A program made the position numbers and the translations under genes. Positions 61,856 through 64,000 of a stretch of 64,000 nucleotides of DNA are shown one piece after another; position 1 is the first letter of the stretch; each line of letters starts with the position of its first letter. The notes under the pieces are model-generated. The model did no database searches and was not told the DNA's origin. It saw nothing but the letters and a program-made list of their open reading frames with translations. The stretch is from Brachynemurus nebulosus (taxonomy: Eukaryota > Arthropoda > Insecta > Neuroptera > Myrmeleontidae), in assembly GCA_035578155.1 (NCBI GenBank), contig JAPWDM010000003.1, forward strand, positions 65,650,142 through 65,714,141, given 5' to 3'.

Positions 61856-62946
61856 CACACGGATATAAAAAAAACATTAAGAATTTTTTAAATAAACAAA
61901 TCATTATATATGTATACAGGGTGGAATTTTAATAACACTTATACCTTTTGGTGAATTTCGATAAAATTTTACGATAATTTAAAAGGGAATTTGTTGATAA
62001 CAACATAGCTGTTTTACGCTATTTTAAGCTATGTGATTTCCAACAAATTCCGTTCTAAATCATCGTAAAATTTTATCGAAATTCACCAAAAGGTATAAGA
62101 ATTGTTAAAATTCCACCCTGTATACATATATGAGTTGCCTAGTATCAAAATCTACTAATTCCACTTTATAAAGATCATGGGAAATCGCAAAAAACCATAA
62201 CTCAGTTCAAAATTAATTTTTCGATTAAAAAGTCATAATTATATTAACTAACAAGGTAAAAAAGATGATTAGTACCATTATCAAAAAACAAAATTATCGT
62301 TTTACCCCTTTTTTAATCAAAATTATTTGAATTTATTAGGTTTTGATAGTAACATTTATATAAAGTGCGTTTTAAAACAGAAATTATAAGGGAAATTTAT
62401 TTAAAAAAAAAAAAAAAAAAAAAAACGATTCAGCAATATTGGATGTATCAGGGTTAGACGATACAATTTGTCTTGTAATATTGTAAACTATTTTCATTTT
62501 GTCACTTAAAACCAAAGTGCTTACTTAGTAATTCATTTACATCTACGATTTCATTATTTAAAAATTTAGATAAATACTAAAATATAAATTTTACGTGAAA
62601 ACATAATTTTATACTTCGTACGTCCCGCATGTCAGTGAAAAAATTAAAATTTGAACGGTGAAAATCTAAAATATAGGTTATGTATGGGTATTTAGCAGGA
62701 TTTGTAAAGTTTTCAATGTAATTTTAGCAGGATTTGAAAATTATGTTATATTTCAGTTGCAGATTTCTTTAGTAAGCAGTTAAAATTACAACAAAAAATG
62801 TTAAGGGACATATGCCTTGTTGCATTTAAAAATTAATGACCCTAAAAAATCAAAAAATTCGAAAAGTGCATTTAGTAGATTTTGATACTAGGCGACACAT
62901 TTGTTTACTTAAAAAATTCATGTTTTTTTTTTTTATATCCGTGTGT
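61856..62946. mobile_element. foldback element interrupted by a smaller MITE
   Basis: The outer ends, acacggatataaaaaaaac and its inverted match gttttttttttttatatcc near 62920-62946, form terminal inverted repeats. A second inverted pair lies inside: gcctagtatcaaaatctac near 62137 and its complement near 62877. The 212-bp MITE at 61913-62124 lies inside the left arm. No coding capacity was found. Confidence 0.6.
61913..62124. mobile_element. 212-bp near-perfect foldback MITE (TATACAGGGTGG ends)
   Basis: The ends are TATACAGGGTGGAATTTTAA and its inverted counterpart TTCCACCCTGTATA. The arms are about 95 bp each and almost perfectly complementary, including ccttttggtgaatttcgata and its reverse complement. 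The loop is an AT-rich ~20 bp. TA-type ends suggest mobilisation by a Tc1/mariner-like transposase (inference). Confidence 0.8.
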
Positions 62947-62994
62947 ATATTTTTTTTTTAAATATACCTAAATATTTTCTTTCTACAACGACAT

Positions 62995-63122
62995 GCCAAA
63001 AGTAGTAAAGTTACAGAAATTCTGTATCAAAAGTAGGAAAGTTACGGTGATTCTGTACCAAAGGTGGTAGTAAGCCAAAGGTGGCAGTAAGGTCACAGAA
63101 GTTTTGTACCAAAAGTAGTAGA
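62995..63122. repeat. degenerate short tandem array (~33 bp, partly shorter units)
   Basis: Four or five diverged units of the form ccaaaagtagtaaagttac followed by a(g/c)a(g)attctgta, read directly across the segment. Confidence 0.6.
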
Positions 63123-63138
63123 TAAGATTAAAGCGATA

Positions 63139-63190
63139 TTTCGTTTTCGTAAATTTTTTGGTCTATACCAAAAGATTTACGAAAACGAAA
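63139..63190. repeat. 24-bp-arm hairpin
   Basis: The arms tttcgttttcgtaaat...ttggt and accaaaagatttacgaaaac pair over 24 bp with one mismatch around a 4-nt loop. Nothing links it to a known RNA family. Confidence 0.6.
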
Positions 63191-64000
63191 TAAAAATCAC
63201 ATATGAATATGCAATTTTTCATTACAATCATTTCGATGTAAGTGATTCTACCACTAACTGTAGAAATTTTTCCACTGTAAAAGTAATAAAATACGACGAA
63301 ATTTGTTTCTAAGGCCCCGCAACTGAACTTTGCATCATGTCCCACTTTTGATCGGACCGACTCCGCCTATACACGTTACCACCTATGTCCTGTAAGCACT
63401 TGAAACACTCTGTACGTGTATAATTAAGAATTGTAATAAAAGATAATAGACTTTCATTTAATATGGAAATGAATTTCCTCCAATGTATTATAAATAGTAA
63501 TAAGAACAAGAAAATTGTATGTTTTTCGCTTTTCATCTATTTTGTGTTTCTTTTTTTCTTATTTTTCACCATTACTTATAATTGTGCATTTTACGAACAA
63601 TAATATGACGGACAATGATAAAATGCTATTACGTTGCATAATTAAAAGAAACGCTCACAAGACAAATGTAAAAAAAAAAAATGTAAAAAATTAAAATAAT
63701 AAATATTACTCTTATTCCATTTTTAATTGAGCGTCATACTAATAGCTCTTTTAAACGAACGGTAACAATTACATAATTACAGTAAAACTTCTTTACGAAC
63801 ACCTGAAGAAGTGTTAAAGAAGTCTGAAAATCTAAAGATCATATTAAGGTTAACAACATAAATGATAACGAAGCACGCACTTTTTACCAGCACGTTTCTT
63901 TAATAAAAAAAAAATATATTAGAAAATTTAAGCAATTTTTTTTATTTTTTATTTATTTTTTTTTTTTATAATAAACACCTTGTTTCTACCAACATAAAAG

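Larger units (their letters stand above)
61473..64000 (-). other. timeout intron upstream of exon A (partial, >2.5 kb)
   Basis: No coding exon was recognised. The missing upstream exon should encode the N-terminus, ending with an RL/RLLVNLT-type junction. The stretch holds a nested foldback pair (61856-62946), a short tandem array (62995-63122) and a strong hairpin (63139-63190). The last 450 bp are AT-rich with nothing identifiable, apart from a less AT-rich patch at 63310-63410 discussed under rejected items. Confidence 0.6.

Noticed and set aside
62995..63122. CRISPR-like array
   Set aside because: Repeats are degenerate, lack unique spacers of constant length, and the DNA is eukaryotic.
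63309..63536. Open frame ending ECFKCLQDIGGNVYRRSRSD plus QKWDMMQSSVAGP, which looks more protein-like than its surroundings
   Set aside because: No family was recognised, it does not match the expected N-terminus of Timeout, and no acceptor/donor pair restores it to exon A. The tacagagtgtttcaag motif suggests the end of a dispersed repeat. Could be revisited with blastp.

Overview
The window is AT-rich eukaryotic DNA, most likely from an insect. It looks like the inside of one very large protein-coding gene. Seven exons on the minus strand (61292-61472, 52087-52221, 44926-45563, 43076-43482, 41684-41849, 41215-41295, 22011-22108) join with perfect phase agreement into about 568 continuous codons. 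The product is recognisable as the N-terminal half of Timeout, the Timeless orthologue of the replication-fork and cohesion pathway (TIM-1/TIMELESS family), rather than the insect-specific circadian Timeless paralogue. The first exon(s) lie beyond the right edge. The C-terminal half (rest of the conserved core and TIMELESS C-terminal region) lies beyond the left edge. No other convincing host gene was found.

The introns are large: >2.5 kb upstream of the 61 kb exon, then 9.1 kb, 6.5 kb, 1.4 kb, 1.2 kb, 0.4 kb, 19.1 kb, and >22 kb at the left. They are packed with non-autonomous DNA transposons (MITEs and foldback elements), tRNA-derived SINE-like pieces, fragments of LINE, hAT and pogo-like transposons, and long (AT)n arrays. 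Several elements keep diagnostic target-site duplications readable by eye: 8-bp duplications for hAT elements at 29.5 kb, 38.4 kb (an inverted self-nested pair) and 43.9 kb; TA for pogo/mariner-like elements at 22.6, 27.2, 49.2 and 53.7 kb; and TTAA for three families whose ends all begin TTAAGG.

Layout. 1-22 kb: downstream intron with foldback, TACAGGGTG-ended and TTAA-ended MITEs, a LINE tail and SINE-like pieces. 22.0 kb: exon G. 22.1-41.2 kb: 19-kb intron with a pogo-like deletion derivative, a hAT Tip100/ZMYM-like deletion derivative, an unclassified element family carrying (AT)n arrays, a tandem/inverted-repeat element, a self-nested hAT MITE, and a 1-kb palindrome with a tRNA-like module in each arm. 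41.2-45.6 kb: four clustered exons F, E, D and C, with a local tandem duplication that stops about 15 bp from the exon D splice donor. 45.6-52.1 kb: two inverted pogo-like copies. 52.1 kb: exon B. 52.2-61.3 kb: more MITEs. 61.3 kb: exon A. The right end holds nested foldbacks and a small tandem array.

No new enzymatic system was seen. The most notable items are the intact transposon-insertion histories, a hammerhead-ribozyme-like core at 3.15 kb, and the double tRNA-like palindrome at 40 kb.
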